From contig NZ_CP063401.1 of NCBI RefSeq assembly GCF_021729885.1, positions 1,550,001 through 1,614,000 on the forward strand: a stretch of 64,000 bases of DNA. The letters run 5' to 3'. The notes under the pieces were generated by a model. It did not search any database. It saw only the letters and a program-made list of their open reading frames with translations, and was not told the origin of the DNA. The position numbers were made by a program, and so were the translations under genes. Of the stretch, positions 18,169 to 26,207 are shown piece after piece. Position 1 is the first letter of the stretch, and every line of letters starts with the position of its first letter. Source of the DNA: Devosia sp. SL43. Its GTDB lineage: Bacteria > Pseudomonadota > Alphaproteobacteria > Rhizobiales > Devosiaceae.

Positions 18169-18963
18169 ATGACTTTGTCCACGCGGATTGCTCCGCACCT
18201 GCCGTACCTGCGGCGGTTTTCCCGGGCTGTGACCGGGTCGCAAACCTCCGGCGATGCTTACGTCGCTGCCACTCTCGAAGCTCTCATTGCCGATGTTTCG
18301 TTGTTTCCCGAAGCAACGAACGACCGCATTGCGCTCTATAAGCTCTTTTCAGCACTGTTCTCCTCATCGGCGGTGAAAGTTCCGCAGCCGACCTCTCGCT
18401 TCGCGTGGGAACAGCGTGCTGCGACCAATCTGGCCAATCTCTCACCGCGCCCGCGCCAGGCCTTTCTGCTGGTTGCCGTAGAAGGCTTCACGCACGCGCA
18501 GGCCGCTGAGATTCTGAGCGTGAAGGACGATGCGTTTGCCTCGCTGCTGGAGGAAGCAACGATCGAGATCTCGCGCCAGGTGGCCACCGAGATCATGATC
18601 ATCGAGGACGAGCCGCTTATCGCCATGGATATCGAGCAGCTGGTAGAAAGTCTCGGCCATAAGGTGGTGAGCGTCGCGCGCACCCACAAGGAAGCGGTCA
18701 GCTTGTTCGCACAGACCCGGCCGCGCATGATCCTGGCCGATATCCAGCTCGCCGATGGCAGCTCGGGCATCGATGCGGTCAACGACATCCTCAACACCCA
18801 TTCGGTGCCGGTGATCTTCATCACCGCCTTCCCCGAGCGCCTGCTGACCGGCGAGCGTCCCGAACCGACCTTCCTGGTCACCAAACCGTTCAACCCGGAC
18901 ATGGTCAAGGCGCTGATCAGCCAAGCGTTGTTCTTTGACGAAGGCTCCCGCGCAGCGGCCTGA
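18169..18963 (+). CDS. phyR: PhyR-type general stress response regulator
   Basis: A 264-residue protein with the inverted PhyR architecture: an N-terminal sigma-factor-like domain (about residues 1-130; region-4-like LSPRPRQAFLLVAVEGFTHAQAAEIL) and a C-terminal receiver (about 140-260; IMIIEDEPLIAMDIEQL, phospho-acceptor in ILADIQLADG, lysine in LVTKPF). When phosphorylated, its sigma-like domain binds NepR and frees EcfG. The ATG at 18169 is chosen over a GTG at 18130 because it gives the usual length. It is divergent from nepR-ecfG and followed by a strong terminator. Confidence 0.95.
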   Translation: MTLSTRIAPHLPYLRRFSRAVTGSQTSGDAYVAATLEALIADVSLFPEATNDRIALYKLFSALFSSSAVKVPQPTSRFAWEQRAATNLANLSPRPRQAFLLVAVEGFTHAQAAEILSVKDDAFASLLEEATIEISRQVATEIMIIEDEPLIAMDIEQLVESLGHKVVSVARTHKEAVSLFAQTRPRMILADIQLADGSSGIDAVNDILNTHSVPVIFITAFPERLLTGERPEPTFLVTKPFNPDMVKALISQALFFDEGSRAAA

Positions 18964-18985
18964 TTTTCGACCAACTGCTTGCAAA

Positions 18986-19010
18986 GGCCGGGTTTTTCCC
19001 GGCCTTTTTT
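18986..19010 (+). terminator. rho-independent terminator after phyR
   Basis: GGCCGGG stem (18986-18992), TTTTT loop, CCCGGCC (18998-19004), then six T. Confidence 0.88.
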
Positions 19011-19020
19011 ATGCCGTGCC

Positions 19021-19045
19021 GGAACCGGGCTGAAGCTCACCCGTT
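19021..19045 (+). promoter_or_regulatory. EcfG-type promoter of the DUF1328 gene
   Basis: GGAAC 19021-19025, 16 bases, CGTT 19042-19045; exact consensus, 31 bases before the ATG at 19077 and only 10 bases after the phyR terminator. Confidence 0.82.
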
Positions 19046-19076
19046 GTGGAAACAGTAATTCCGCAAGGAGATTTCC

Positions 19077-19241
19077 ATGCTCTACTATGCGCTCGTATTT
19101 CTGGTGATCGCGCTTATTGCCGGCGTGCTCGGCTTCGGTGGTATTGCCGGCGCCTCGGCGGGTATCGCCCAAATCCTGTTCTTCCTGTTCCTGGCCTTCC
19201 TGGTCATCTCCCTTGTCGTGGGTTTTATCCGACGCGCGTGA
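19077..19241 (+). CDS. DUF1328 (YtjA-like) small membrane protein (54 aa)
   Basis: A 54-residue protein with two hydrophobic helices ([22 protein letters not shown] and [20 protein letters not shown]) split by GIAGASAGI, the signature of DUF1328. AAGGAG lies eight bases before the ATG. The family has no firm function and is often induced by stress or in stationary phase. It has its own perfect EcfG promoter and its own terminator, so it is a short monocistronic stress transcript. Confidence 0.85.
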   Translation: MLYYALVFLVIALIAGVLGFGGIAGASAGIAQILFFLFLAFLVISLVVGFIRRA

Positions 19242-19274
19242 TCGGGCCTGCCTGCCAATGACTGGTAGCGAAAC

Positions 19275-19302
19275 GGCCTCGCCTCCGGGCGAGGCCCTTT
19301 TT
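19275..19302 (+). terminator. rho-independent terminator after the DUF1328 gene
   Basis: Nine-bp stem GGCCTCGCC / GGCGAGGCC with a TCCG loop, followed by CTTTTT. Confidence 0.88.
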
Positions 19303-19332
19303 GTCCCTGGTCGGTGAATGTGAGTATTGTCC

Positions 19333-20310
19333 ATGTCCCAGGGGCCAACCGACCAGTTCATGCAGACAAGGCTGCGCGCCCTGTCTGCGGCCTTGCGCGG
19401 TCGGGGCGTCACTGTGCTGCACCAGAATACCGACCATCGTTTCGATCTTGCCGAAAACCTCCCTGCCGCCTGGCCGCAGGTAGAAATGATGGGCCGACGC
19501 GAGGCCGATGTCCTGCCCGCCGTCCTGGCGGAGCCTTTCGCCCGTGCCCACGATCTCTGCCGCGCCATTGGCCAGGCGCAAACGCTGGAATTCGAGCTGA
19601 ACGACGGCACCCGTCAGCACCACTTCGAGGCCCAGCTGCTGCCCGACGAAGATGGAGTTACCACTGTCATCAGTGATGTCAGCGACGAGCACCGCCGCGA
19701 AGCCACCATGTCATCCCTGCTGCGCGAAGTGAGCCACCGCTCCAAGAACCTGCTCGCCATCGTCCAGTCGGTGGCTATGCAGACCGCCCGGCACAGTGAG
19801 GGCATCGAGGATTTTCTACGCAAGTTCCGCGGTCGCCTGCATGCCCTGTCGAGCACGCAGGATCTCGTCACCGAAAGCAATTGGCGCGGAACCTTCCTGC
19901 AGTCGCTGGTTGCATCCCAGCTGACCCGCGTCGGCCATGCAGCTCTGGCAAACCTGCGCGTCACCGGCGTCAACCCGCTGCTTGGGCCCAACGCATCCCT
20001 TCATGTCGGTCTCGCCATCCACGAACTCGCCGCCAATGCCGTGCTGCATGGCGCGCTGGCCGAAGGAATGGCCGGCAATGTGTGGGTTGATGCGCATCTC
20101 GAAGCACGTTCGGGAGACGCCCCCGATCTCGTGATCGAATGGCAGGAAGTGGGCATCGACGCGAGCCGCCCCCGGCATGAGCCACGGTTCGGCACCCTGG
20201 TGCTGGAGCGTATCGTCCCACTGTCCGTGGGCGGAAGCGCCGAATTCTCCATCGACAGCGACAGCGTTCGCTATCGCCTGACCATCCCCGCCGATCAGTT
20301 CGAACTTTGA
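19333..20310 (+). CDS. HWE/HisKA_2-type histidine kinase
   Basis: A 325-residue soluble kinase. Residues 1-120 form a PAS-like sensor ending in VISDVSDEHR. The kinase core has phospho-acceptor His135 in LLREVSHRSKNLLAIVQSV and an HATPase with IHELAANAVLHGAL. The class matches kinases that phosphorylate PhyR, and it lies 370 bases downstream of phyR, so it is a candidate cytoplasmic stress kinase. The ATG at 19333 is preferred over a TTG two codons earlier. Its 3' end overlaps the convergent YdcF-family gene by 16 bases. Confidence 0.88.
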   Translation: MSQGPTDQFMQTRLRALSAALRGRGVTVLHQNTDHRFDLAENLPAAWPQVEMMGRREADVLPAVLAEPFARAHDLCRAIGQAQTLEFELNDGTRQHHFEAQLLPDEDGVTTVISDVSDEHRREATMSSLLREVSHRSKNLLAIVQSVAMQTARHSEGIEDFLRKFRGRLHALSSTQDLVTESNWRGTFLQSLVASQLTRVGHAALANLRVTGVNPLLGPNASLHVGLAIHELAANAVLHGALAEGMAGNVWVDAHLEARSGDAPDLVIEWQEVGIDASRPRHEPRFGTLVLERIVPLSVGGSAEFSIDSDSVRYRLTIPADQFEL

Positions 20311-21092
20311 GCCGGCAGGAACTCTGCAATCCTGCCAGTCCAGTGATAGACCGCCAGGCCGATCCACTCCTTGATCGCAATGCTGGTTGTATTGACGTTA
20401 TGGGCCGGATTGGCCACGTCCAACCCAAAGCCCTCGCGACCTGAACTGCGGTAATCGGTCGGCCACGGCACCACCTCGATACCCACCCGCCGGAACAGCC
20501 CGACCGATCGCGGCATGTGAAAGGCCGAGGTGACCAGCACCACCGGCCCGTCGATCTCCCCGATCATGCCGGCGGTCAGTTCGGCATTCTCGTCGGTATT
20601 GCGCGACTCTCCCTCCAGAACGAGGCGCTCCGGCGCTATGCCCATGGCAAGGAAGAAGCGCTCGGCGGTGGCGGCCTCCGCTTCGCCCTGTTCCAGAATG
20701 CCCGCGCCGCCTGAGAAGACGAGGCGCGCTTCTGGGTAGCGTCGCGCCAGGACCACCGCCTCCGTCAATCGATCCCCCGCTTCGTTGAGCTCGCTGGTCC
20801 CGCGCGCCGTGCTCACCCGCGCATGCGTCGACCCGCCCAGCACGACGATCGCATCGACCGTCGCCGGCATCTCCGCCGGTCGCACGAAGCGGTCTTCCAG
20901 CGGCCTGATGATCAGGAAACCCAGCGAACTGAACGCGCAGAGGGCCAGCACAACCAAGGCCATTATATTGGCAGTCATCCCCAGCCGACGGCGGCCGAAC
21001 GTCGTCAGCAATATCCCAAGCAGCAGCAGCGCGAGGATCACACCGAGCGGCTGCGCAACCACCCAGAACAGCTTGGACAACACGTAAAACAT
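20295..21092 (-). CDS. YdcF/ElyC/SanA family (DUF218) membrane protein
   Basis: About 265 residues. Two N-terminal transmembrane helices (about residues 5-32 and 40-62) are followed by the DUF218 domain, with VDAIVVLGGSTHARV, FSGGAGILEQGEAE and VTSAFHMPRSVGLF. ElyC/SanA/YdcF-type proteins are linked to envelope integrity and lipid-carrier metabolism in enterobacteria; the exact reaction is unsettled. The ATG at 21092 begins right before the first helix. It is monocistronic and convergent with the histidine kinase. Confidence 0.85.
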   Translation of the reverse strand: MFYVLSKLFWVVAQPLGVILALLLLGILLTTFGRRRLGMTANIMALVVLALCAFSSLGFLIIRPLEDRFVRPAEMPATVDAIVVLGGSTHARVSTARGTSELNEAGDRLTEAVVLARRYPEARLVFSGGAGILEQGEAEAATAERFFLAMGIAPERLVLEGESRNTDENAELTAGMIGEIDGPVVLVTSAFHMPRSVGLFRRVGIEVVPWPTDYRSSGREGFGLDVANPAHNVNTTSIAIKEWIGLAVYHWTGRIAEFLPAQSSN

Positions 21093-21269
21093 GGGCGCTC
21101 CACCAATATGCAAGCTTGGATAGCGCAGCCATAGCCCGTGGACCACTGCTCTTTCCGCTTGCTATCTCGCTCGCATCTGCTTTTCTGGAGGCGGTCAAGA
21201 TTGCCAGCCTCAAAAAAAGGCAATCGCCAGTCAGGAAGGCGCCCGCTTCGAGCGGGCTATCGGGTGAGC

Positions 21270-22067
21270 ATGGCGCAAGCTGCTGCCGCAGTTGCGGAAA
21301 AATTGCCGGTCGTGGACATCCGCGACCTGCATAAGTCTTTCGGCGACCTCGAAGTCCTCAAGGGCATTTCCTTTTCTGCCCGCGAAGGCGAGGTTGTGTC
21401 GCTTATCGGTTCTTCCGGTTCGGGCAAATCCACCCTGCTGCGCTGCATCAACATGCTCGAAGTGCCCAATAGCGGCACGGTCTCCATCGACGGCGAGGAG
21501 ATCGTCCTGCGCGGGTCCGGCACTCATCGCCAGATCGGCGACGAGAACCAGATCCGTCGCATTCGCTCCGAGCTCGGCATGGTGTTCCAGAGCTTCAACC
21601 TGTGGGCCCACCTCACCATCCTCGAAAACGTCATGGAAGCGCCGCTGGTGGTCCAGAAGCGCGCCAAGGGCGAAGTCGAGCAGGAAGCACTCGCCATGCT
21701 GGCCAAGGTCGGCATCCGCGAAAAGGCCAACGCCTATCCCAACCAGCTCTCGGGCGGGCAGCAGCAGCGCGCCGCCATCGCCCGCGCGCTCTGCATCAAT
21801 CCCCGCGTCATGCTGTTCGACGAGCCAACTTCCGCGCTCGATCCCGAACTCGAAGTCGAAGTTCTGCGCGTCATCAAGGTGCTGGCCGACGAGGGCCGCA
21901 CCATGATCCTGGTGACCCACGACATGGAATTCGCCCGCTCGGTTTCCGATCGGGTCATCTTCCTCCACAAGGGCTGCATCGAGGAGGAAGGCACGCCCGA
22001 TCAGGTGTTCGGCGCGACCAAATCCGCCCGCCTCAAACAGTTCCTCAACGCCGCCGACCACGCCTAG
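21270..22067 (+). CDS. ABC transporter ATP-binding protein, polar amino acid type
   Basis: A 265-residue ATPase of the HisP/GlnQ/OccP group. Walker A is GSSGSGKST (about residues 47-55), the signature is LSGGQQQR and Walker B is [14 protein letters not shown]. The insertion [23 protein letters not shown] is typical of His/Lys/Arg/opine importers. It heads an operon with a binding protein, two permeases and two accessory genes. Start at ATG 21270; upstream frame residues have no family match. A short hairpin at 21241-21257 precedes it. Confidence 0.92.
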   Translation: MAQAAAAVAEKLPVVDIRDLHKSFGDLEVLKGISFSAREGEVVSLIGSSGSGKSTLLRCINMLEVPNSGTVSIDGEEIVLRGSGTHRQIGDENQIRRIRSELGMVFQSFNLWAHLTILENVMEAPLVVQKRAKGEVEQEALAMLAKVGIREKANAYPNQLSGGQQQRAAIARALCINPRVMLFDEPTSALDPELEVEVLRVIKVLADEGRTMILVTHDMEFARSVSDRVIFLHKGCIEEEGTPDQVFGATKSARLKQFLNAADHA

Positions 22068-22115
22068 AAACCAAGAACAAGAAAACAACAGACTACTCAC
22101 CCCAAGGAGAAACTC

Positions 22116-22868
22116 ATGAAGAAGCTCATCCTCGCCGCAGTGACCGTCCTGGCCCTCGGCTCTGCCGCCCAGGCCCAGGAAACCGTGCGCATCGCCACCG
22201 AAGGCGCCTACGCGCCCTGGAATTTCCTCGATGACGCCGGCAAGCCTGCCGGCTTCGAGATCGATCTGGCTGCCGCAATCTGCGCCCAGGCTGGCCTCAC
22301 CTGCGAAGTCATTACCAATGACTGGGATTCGATCATCCCCAACCTGCTCGCCGGCAACTACGACGTGATCATGGCCGGCATGTCGATCACCGACGAGCGC
22401 CTCGAAACCATCGACTTCAGCCAGAACTACTTCCCGCCCGATCCGTCCAAGTTCGTCGCCGCTGCCGGCGCCGGCATCGACCCGTCCGCCCTTGAGGGCA
22501 AGCGCGTCGGCGTCCAGGGCGGCACCATCCAGGCCGCTTATGCCGAGGAAAACCTCGGCGCCAACAACACCGTCGTTTCGTTCGGCACTGCCGACCAGGC
22601 CATGGCCGATCTGGCCGGCGGCAACCTCGACACCATCCTGGCCGATGGCGCCTATCTCGAACCCGTCGTCGCCGCCTCCAGCGGTAGCCTCGAATTTGTC
22701 GGCGAAGACGTGATGATCGGCAACGGCGTCGGTGCTGGCCTGCGCAAGGACGAAGCCGAACTCAAGGCCAAGTTCGACGACGCCCTGACCGCCCTCAAGA
22801 AGGATGGCACTGTCGACAAGCTGATCGCCCAGTGGTTCGAAGGCCGCGGACCGTATTTCGCCGAGTAA
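22116..22868 (+). CDS. ABC transporter periplasmic amino-acid-binding protein
   Basis: A 250-residue SBP family 3 protein. A signal peptide covers about residues 1-20 (KKLILAAVTVLALGSAAQA). The mature protein begins with VRIATEGAYAPWNFLDDAG and contains GFEIDLAAAICAQAGLTCE and the ligand-site region MAGMSITDERLETIDFS, which matches the HisJ/ArtJ/opine-binding group. AAGGAG is eight bases before ATG. The specific ligand is unknown; the deacylase at the operon end suggests an N-acylated or derivatised amino acid. Confidence 0.92.
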   Translation: MKKLILAAVTVLALGSAAQAQETVRIATEGAYAPWNFLDDAGKPAGFEIDLAAAICAQAGLTCEVITNDWDSIIPNLLAGNYDVIMAGMSITDERLETIDFSQNYFPPDPSKFVAAAGAGIDPSALEGKRVGVQGGTIQAAYAEENLGANNTVVSFGTADQAMADLAGGNLDTILADGAYLEPVVAASSGSLEFVGEDVMIGNGVGAGLRKDEAELKAKFDDALTALKKDGTVDKLIAQWFEGRGPYFAE

Positions 22869-22891
22869 CGACCAGGTATTGAGCCCGCTGC

Positions 22892-23010
22892 CTCACCCCC
22901 TCCCAGCCTCCCCCATCAAGGGGGAGGTGCCGGGCGGTGGGCGGGGGGCAGATTAGTGCCACATCCCCGATATGCACCTCCCCCTTGATGGGGGAGGGTG
23001 GGAGGAGGTG
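22892..23010. repeat. large intergenic inverted repeat (CCTCCCCC/GGGGGAGG type)
   Basis: Two inverted copies of a G/C-homopolymer hairpin unit, at about 22907-22930 (CTCCCCCATCAAGGGGGAG) and 22974-23003 (CTCCCCCTTGATGGGGGAG), with flanks CTCACCCCCTCCCA and TGGGAGGAGGTGA also pairing. A related single unit occurs at 40633-40655. It splits the binding protein from the permeases and may lower permease expression. Confidence 0.75.
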
Positions 23011-23072
23011 ATGGGAGCCCAAATGCAGCTGGAAGAACCGACTGTGATGTACGCCGACAAGACCCTCAGCCC

Positions 23073-23882
23073 ATGAGCGAAGACCTCGCCTTCTGGCTGA
23101 GCTACATCACCAACGGCAAGCATCTCACCTGGTATGCAAGCTTCCAGTTCACCATTTTCGCTGCCGTTGTCGGCGGCACGCTGGCCGTCGTCTTCGGCCT
23201 CATCGGCGCCACCCTCAAGAATTCCCGCTTCTTCCCGCTCCGCGTCATCGGTTCGATCTATTCCTCGATCGTCCGCGGAGTGCCCGACGTGCTGTTCTTC
23301 CTGTTCTTCCCGCTGGCCTTCGAACAGGCGGTGGAGTGGTTCATCGCCAGCCAGGTCTGCACGCCCGAAACGCTGGCCGCGCAATCGGCCGCCTGGCCGC
23401 CCTGCAAGGAAGCCAACTGGTTCCTCGGCACGCCCGAATACCTCATCCTCGCCTCGGTCTCGCTCGGCCTCGTCTATGGCGCCTTCGCCACCAATGTCAT
23501 CCACGGCGCCCTGCGCTCGGTGCCCAAGGGGCAGCTCGAGGCTGCCCGGGCCTATGGCATGAGCGCCAGCCAGGTGCTGTGGCGCGTCCATATCAGGCAG
23601 ATGTGGGTCTATGCCCTGCCCGGCCTCTCCAATGTCTGGATGTTGATCATCAAGGCGACCTCGCTGCTCTCGCTGCTGCAGATTGCCGATATCGTCCTGT
23701 GGGCCGATCGGTTGGGAGCTCCCAACTTCCTGCCAACAGTGGGCCTCGTGCATGACGACTGGCGCTGGCGCTACTACCTCGTGCTGTTCGTGTTCTACAT
23801 CCTCGTGACGCTCGTCTCCGAGAAGGTCTTTGGCGCCATCATGAACCGCATGGGCCGCGGTATCCTGAGCGAGGATCGCTGA
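23073..23882 (+). CDS. ABC transporter permease, polar amino acid type (HisQ/OccQ-like)
   Basis: A 269-residue inner-membrane permease with about five to six helices. It is somewhat longer than usual because of a hydrophilic insertion (about residues 95-130, with VCTPETLAAQSAAWPPCKEANW). The EAA loop is EAARAYGMSASQVLWRVHIRQMW, which docks the ATPase. It starts at ATG 23073, downstream of the inverted repeat; longer frames would translate the repeat. The stop overlaps the start of the second permease by one base. Confidence 0.88.
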   Translation: MSEDLAFWLSYITNGKHLTWYASFQFTIFAAVVGGTLAVVFGLIGATLKNSRFFPLRVIGSIYSSIVRGVPDVLFFLFFPLAFEQAVEWFIASQVCTPETLAAQSAAWPPCKEANWFLGTPEYLILASVSLGLVYGAFATNVIHGALRSVPKGQLEAARAYGMSASQVLWRVHIRQMWVYALPGLSNVWMLIIKATSLLSLLQIADIVLWADRLGAPNFLPTVGLVHDDWRWRYYLVLFVFYILVTLVSEKVFGAIMNRMGRGILSEDR

Positions 23883-24616
23883 TGGAGCGCTTCTTCCAGG
23901 AAATCGCCCTGTTCGCCCCATCAGTGGTGTTCAACATCTACTTCGCGGTTGCCTCGATCCCGCTCGGCTTTGTCGCTGCCGTGTTCCTGGCGCTGGGCAA
24001 GGATTCGGCCAATCCGCTGATCTCCCGCCTCAGCCGCGGCTACATCTACGCCTTCCGCGGCTCGCCGCTCTTCATCCAGTTCTTCATGCTCTATTCGCTG
24101 GCTTTGTCCTTCAACATCAGCGTCTGGAAGCCGCTCGGCATCTCCTGGTTCGTGCTGCACCCGCTGTTCATTGGCCCGCTGGTGCTGACCCTCAACACCG
24201 CCGCCTATACCGCCGAAATCTTCTATGGCGCGCTCCGGGCCGTGCCACGCGGCGAGGTCGAGGCCGCCCGCGCCTATGGCATGTCCAGGACCCAGCAGTT
24301 CCGCCATGTCATCTGGCCCAATCTCATCCGTCTGGCCTGGCCGGCCTATACCAACGAGGTGGTGTTCCTGTTCCACGCCACCGCTATCGTCTATTTCGCC
24401 CTGCCGGTCATCGGCCTGCAGAAGGACCTGATGATCACGGCCAAGGAGCTGTTCGAACGCGACTACAATGCGTTCCTGCACTTCTCGGTCGCAGCGCTCT
24501 ATTTCCTCGCTGTATCGCTGGTGGTTTTCTTCCTCTTCGGCCTGGTCTATCAGCGGTTGATGCGCCACATGCCGGCCGCCCCGCGCATGCGCTTTGCGCC
24601 CAAATGGATCAGATAG
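23882..24616 (+). CDS. ABC transporter permease, polar amino acid type (HisM/OccM-like)
   Basis: A 244-residue permease, partner of the preceding one. It has the GSPLFIQFFMLYSLAL segment and the EAA loop GEVEAARAYGMSRTQQFRHVIWPN. Start and upstream stop overlap (TGATG), showing translational coupling. With the ATPase and binding protein this makes a complete type-3 amino acid importer. Confidence 0.9.
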   Translation: MERFFQEIALFAPSVVFNIYFAVASIPLGFVAAVFLALGKDSANPLISRLSRGYIYAFRGSPLFIQFFMLYSLALSFNISVWKPLGISWFVLHPLFIGPLVLTLNTAAYTAEIFYGALRAVPRGEVEAARAYGMSRTQQFRHVIWPNLIRLAWPAYTNEVVFLFHATAIVYFALPVIGLQKDLMITAKELFERDYNAFLHFSVAALYFLAVSLVVFFLFGLVYQRLMRHMPAAPRMRFAPKWIR

Positions 24617-24623
24617 GCCAGCC

Positions 24624-24911
24624 ATGAAGATCATCGCCGATCTCTGCATCGTCCCCATGGGCGTGGGACCGTCCGTCTCGCGCTACATCCGGGAAGTCCG
24701 CAACATTATCGAGGCCTCGGGCCTGGTCCATGTCATGCATGCCAACGGCACCAATATCGAAGGCGAAATGGCCGAAGTCACCCTGGTGGTCGAGGCCTGC
24801 TGCGCCCGGTTGACCGAACTGGGCGTCGAGCGCGTCTTCTGCACCATGTCCTTCTCGACCCGATCGGACAAACCCCAGTCCATGGCCGACAAGCTCGCCA
24901 GCCTCGCCTGA
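24624..24911 (+). CDS. MTH1187/YkoF-like thiamine-binding (DUF77) protein
   Basis: A 95-residue single-domain ferredoxin-like protein of the MTH1187 family: MKIIADLCIVPMGVGPSVSRYI at the start and GTNIEGEMAEV in the middle. Some members bind thiamine or related pyrimidines; others are of unknown role. It is encoded 7 bases after the permease and 6 bases before the deacylase, so it belongs to the transporter operon, which is unusual for an amino-acid-type importer and may hint at the transported compound. Confidence 0.85.
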   Translation: MKIIADLCIVPMGVGPSVSRYIREVRNIIEASGLVHVMHANGTNIEGEMAEVTLVVEACCARLTELGVERVFCTMSFSTRSDKPQSMADKLASLA

Positions 24912-24917
24912 GGACCC

Positions 24918-26060
24918 ATGACCTTCCAGCTCCACCGTACCGATCTGATCGGCGACACGCCCGGCACCACCACGGCGCTCCATTGGTTCACCGCCGGCCC
25001 AACCGACTCGCCCGTCCGCGTCCACCTGCAGGCGGCCCTGCATGCCGACGAGCAACCCGGCACCATGGCGCTGCATCATCTGCTGCCGCGACTACGCGAC
25101 GCCGACGCTGCGGGCCAGCTCAGGGCTCATTTCACCATCTTCCCGTCGGTCAATCCGCTCGGCCTCGCGACATATTCGCTGCGGCACCATATCGGCCGCT
25201 ACGACATCGAGACCGGCATCAACTACAACCGCCGCTGGCCCGACCTCTACCCGCTGATCTCAGCGGCGATATCAGGCAAGCTCACCGACGATCCACACGC
25301 CAATGTCGCCACCATCCGCGCCGCCGCTGCAGCCTGGATCGATTCCCAGCGGCCAGGCAGCGCCATCCAGCAGTTGCGCCTGCTCGTCCTTAAATCCGCC
25401 GCCGCATCCGACATCGTGCTCGACCTGCACTGCGACGACGACAGCCTCAAGCACATCTTCACCTCGCCCGAGCTGATGCCCCGTCTGCAGGATTTGGCCG
25501 ACTGGATGGGCGTCGCGGCTACCCTCACCGCCGAGGATAGCGGCGGTGGCTCCTTCGACGAAGTCCTGCCCTCGCTCTTTCGCAAGGCGCAGCTCGACAA
25601 CCCCGGCTATCCCATTCCTGCCGCCGCGGAAACGGCAACCCTCGAATATCGCGGTCGCGCCGACAGCTTCGACGCCCTGGGCCGGGAAGACGCCACCGGC
25701 CTTTTCGGTTTCTTCGCGTCACGGGGCCTGATCGCCGCCGATCCCGGCCCGCTTCCGCAGCCCGCTCCCGGCCCCACACCATTCGAAGCCACCGAAGTCC
25801 TCCGCGTCGACGCCCCCGGCCTCCTCGCCTATCGCGTCGAACTCGGGGACCGCGTGGTCAAGGACCAGCCCATCGCCGACCTCATTGCCATGGACGGCCC
25901 TGAAGCCTTCATGGCTCGCCGGCCCATTCTGGCGGGAACGGATGGCTTCGTGCTGTCGCGGGTATCGGGAAAGTACGTGAAACGCGGTGCGGGGATTGCG
26001 AAGATCGTGGGGACGCAGGTTTTGCCGGCACGGGCGGGTGGGTACCTGCTGGAGGACTAG
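24918..26060 (+). CDS. succinylglutamate desuccinylase/aspartoacylase family zinc hydrolase
   Basis: A 380-residue M14-like metallohydrolase. The zinc site can be read as His and Glu in LHADEQPG (about residues 42-49) and a later histidine in IVLDLHCDDD (about 170-180). The C-terminal ~80 residues form a beta-rich, biotinyl-like domain (LLAYRVELGDRVVKDQPIADLI). Family members remove acyl groups from amino acids (AstE, AspA, DoeB). At the end of an amino-acid ABC operon, it probably deacylates the imported ligand in the cytoplasm (inference). Confidence 0.85.
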   Translation: MTFQLHRTDLIGDTPGTTTALHWFTAGPTDSPVRVHLQAALHADEQPGTMALHHLLPRLRDADAAGQLRAHFTIFPSVNPLGLATYSLRHHIGRYDIETGINYNRRWPDLYPLISAAISGKLTDDPHANVATIRAAAAAWIDSQRPGSAIQQLRLLVLKSAAASDIVLDLHCDDDSLKHIFTSPELMPRLQDLADWMGVAATLTAEDSGGGSFDEVLPSLFRKAQLDNPGYPIPAAAETATLEYRGRADSFDALGREDATGLFGFFASRGLIAADPGPLPQPAPGPTPFEATEVLRVDAPGLLAYRVELGDRVVKDQPIADLIAMDGPEAFMARRPILAGTDGFVLSRVSGKYVKRGAGIAKIVGTQVLPARAGGYLLED

Positions 26061-26072
26061 GTTGTCCCGTCC

Positions 26073-26198
26073 CACGCCCTCGTGGTTCGAGGCTCGCGAA
26101 GAGCTCGCACCTCACCATGAGGGCTACGGGTAGCTCGGTGTCAAAGTAGCCCTCATGGTGAGGTGCGCTTCTTCAGCGCCTCGAACCACGAGGGCGTG
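26073..26198. repeat. 126-bp intergenic palindrome
   Basis: The arms begin CACGCCCTCGTGGTTCGAGG and end with its complement CCTCGAACCACGAGGGCGTG; inner segments CACCTCACCATGAGGGCTA and TAGCCCTCATGGTGAGGTG also pair. The centre is about 26128-26146. It lies between convergent genes (deacylase and GGDEF-EAL protein) and may end transcription from both sides. It looks like a mobile REP-type element. Confidence 0.8.
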
Positions 26199-26207
26199 GC
26201 ACCGTGC

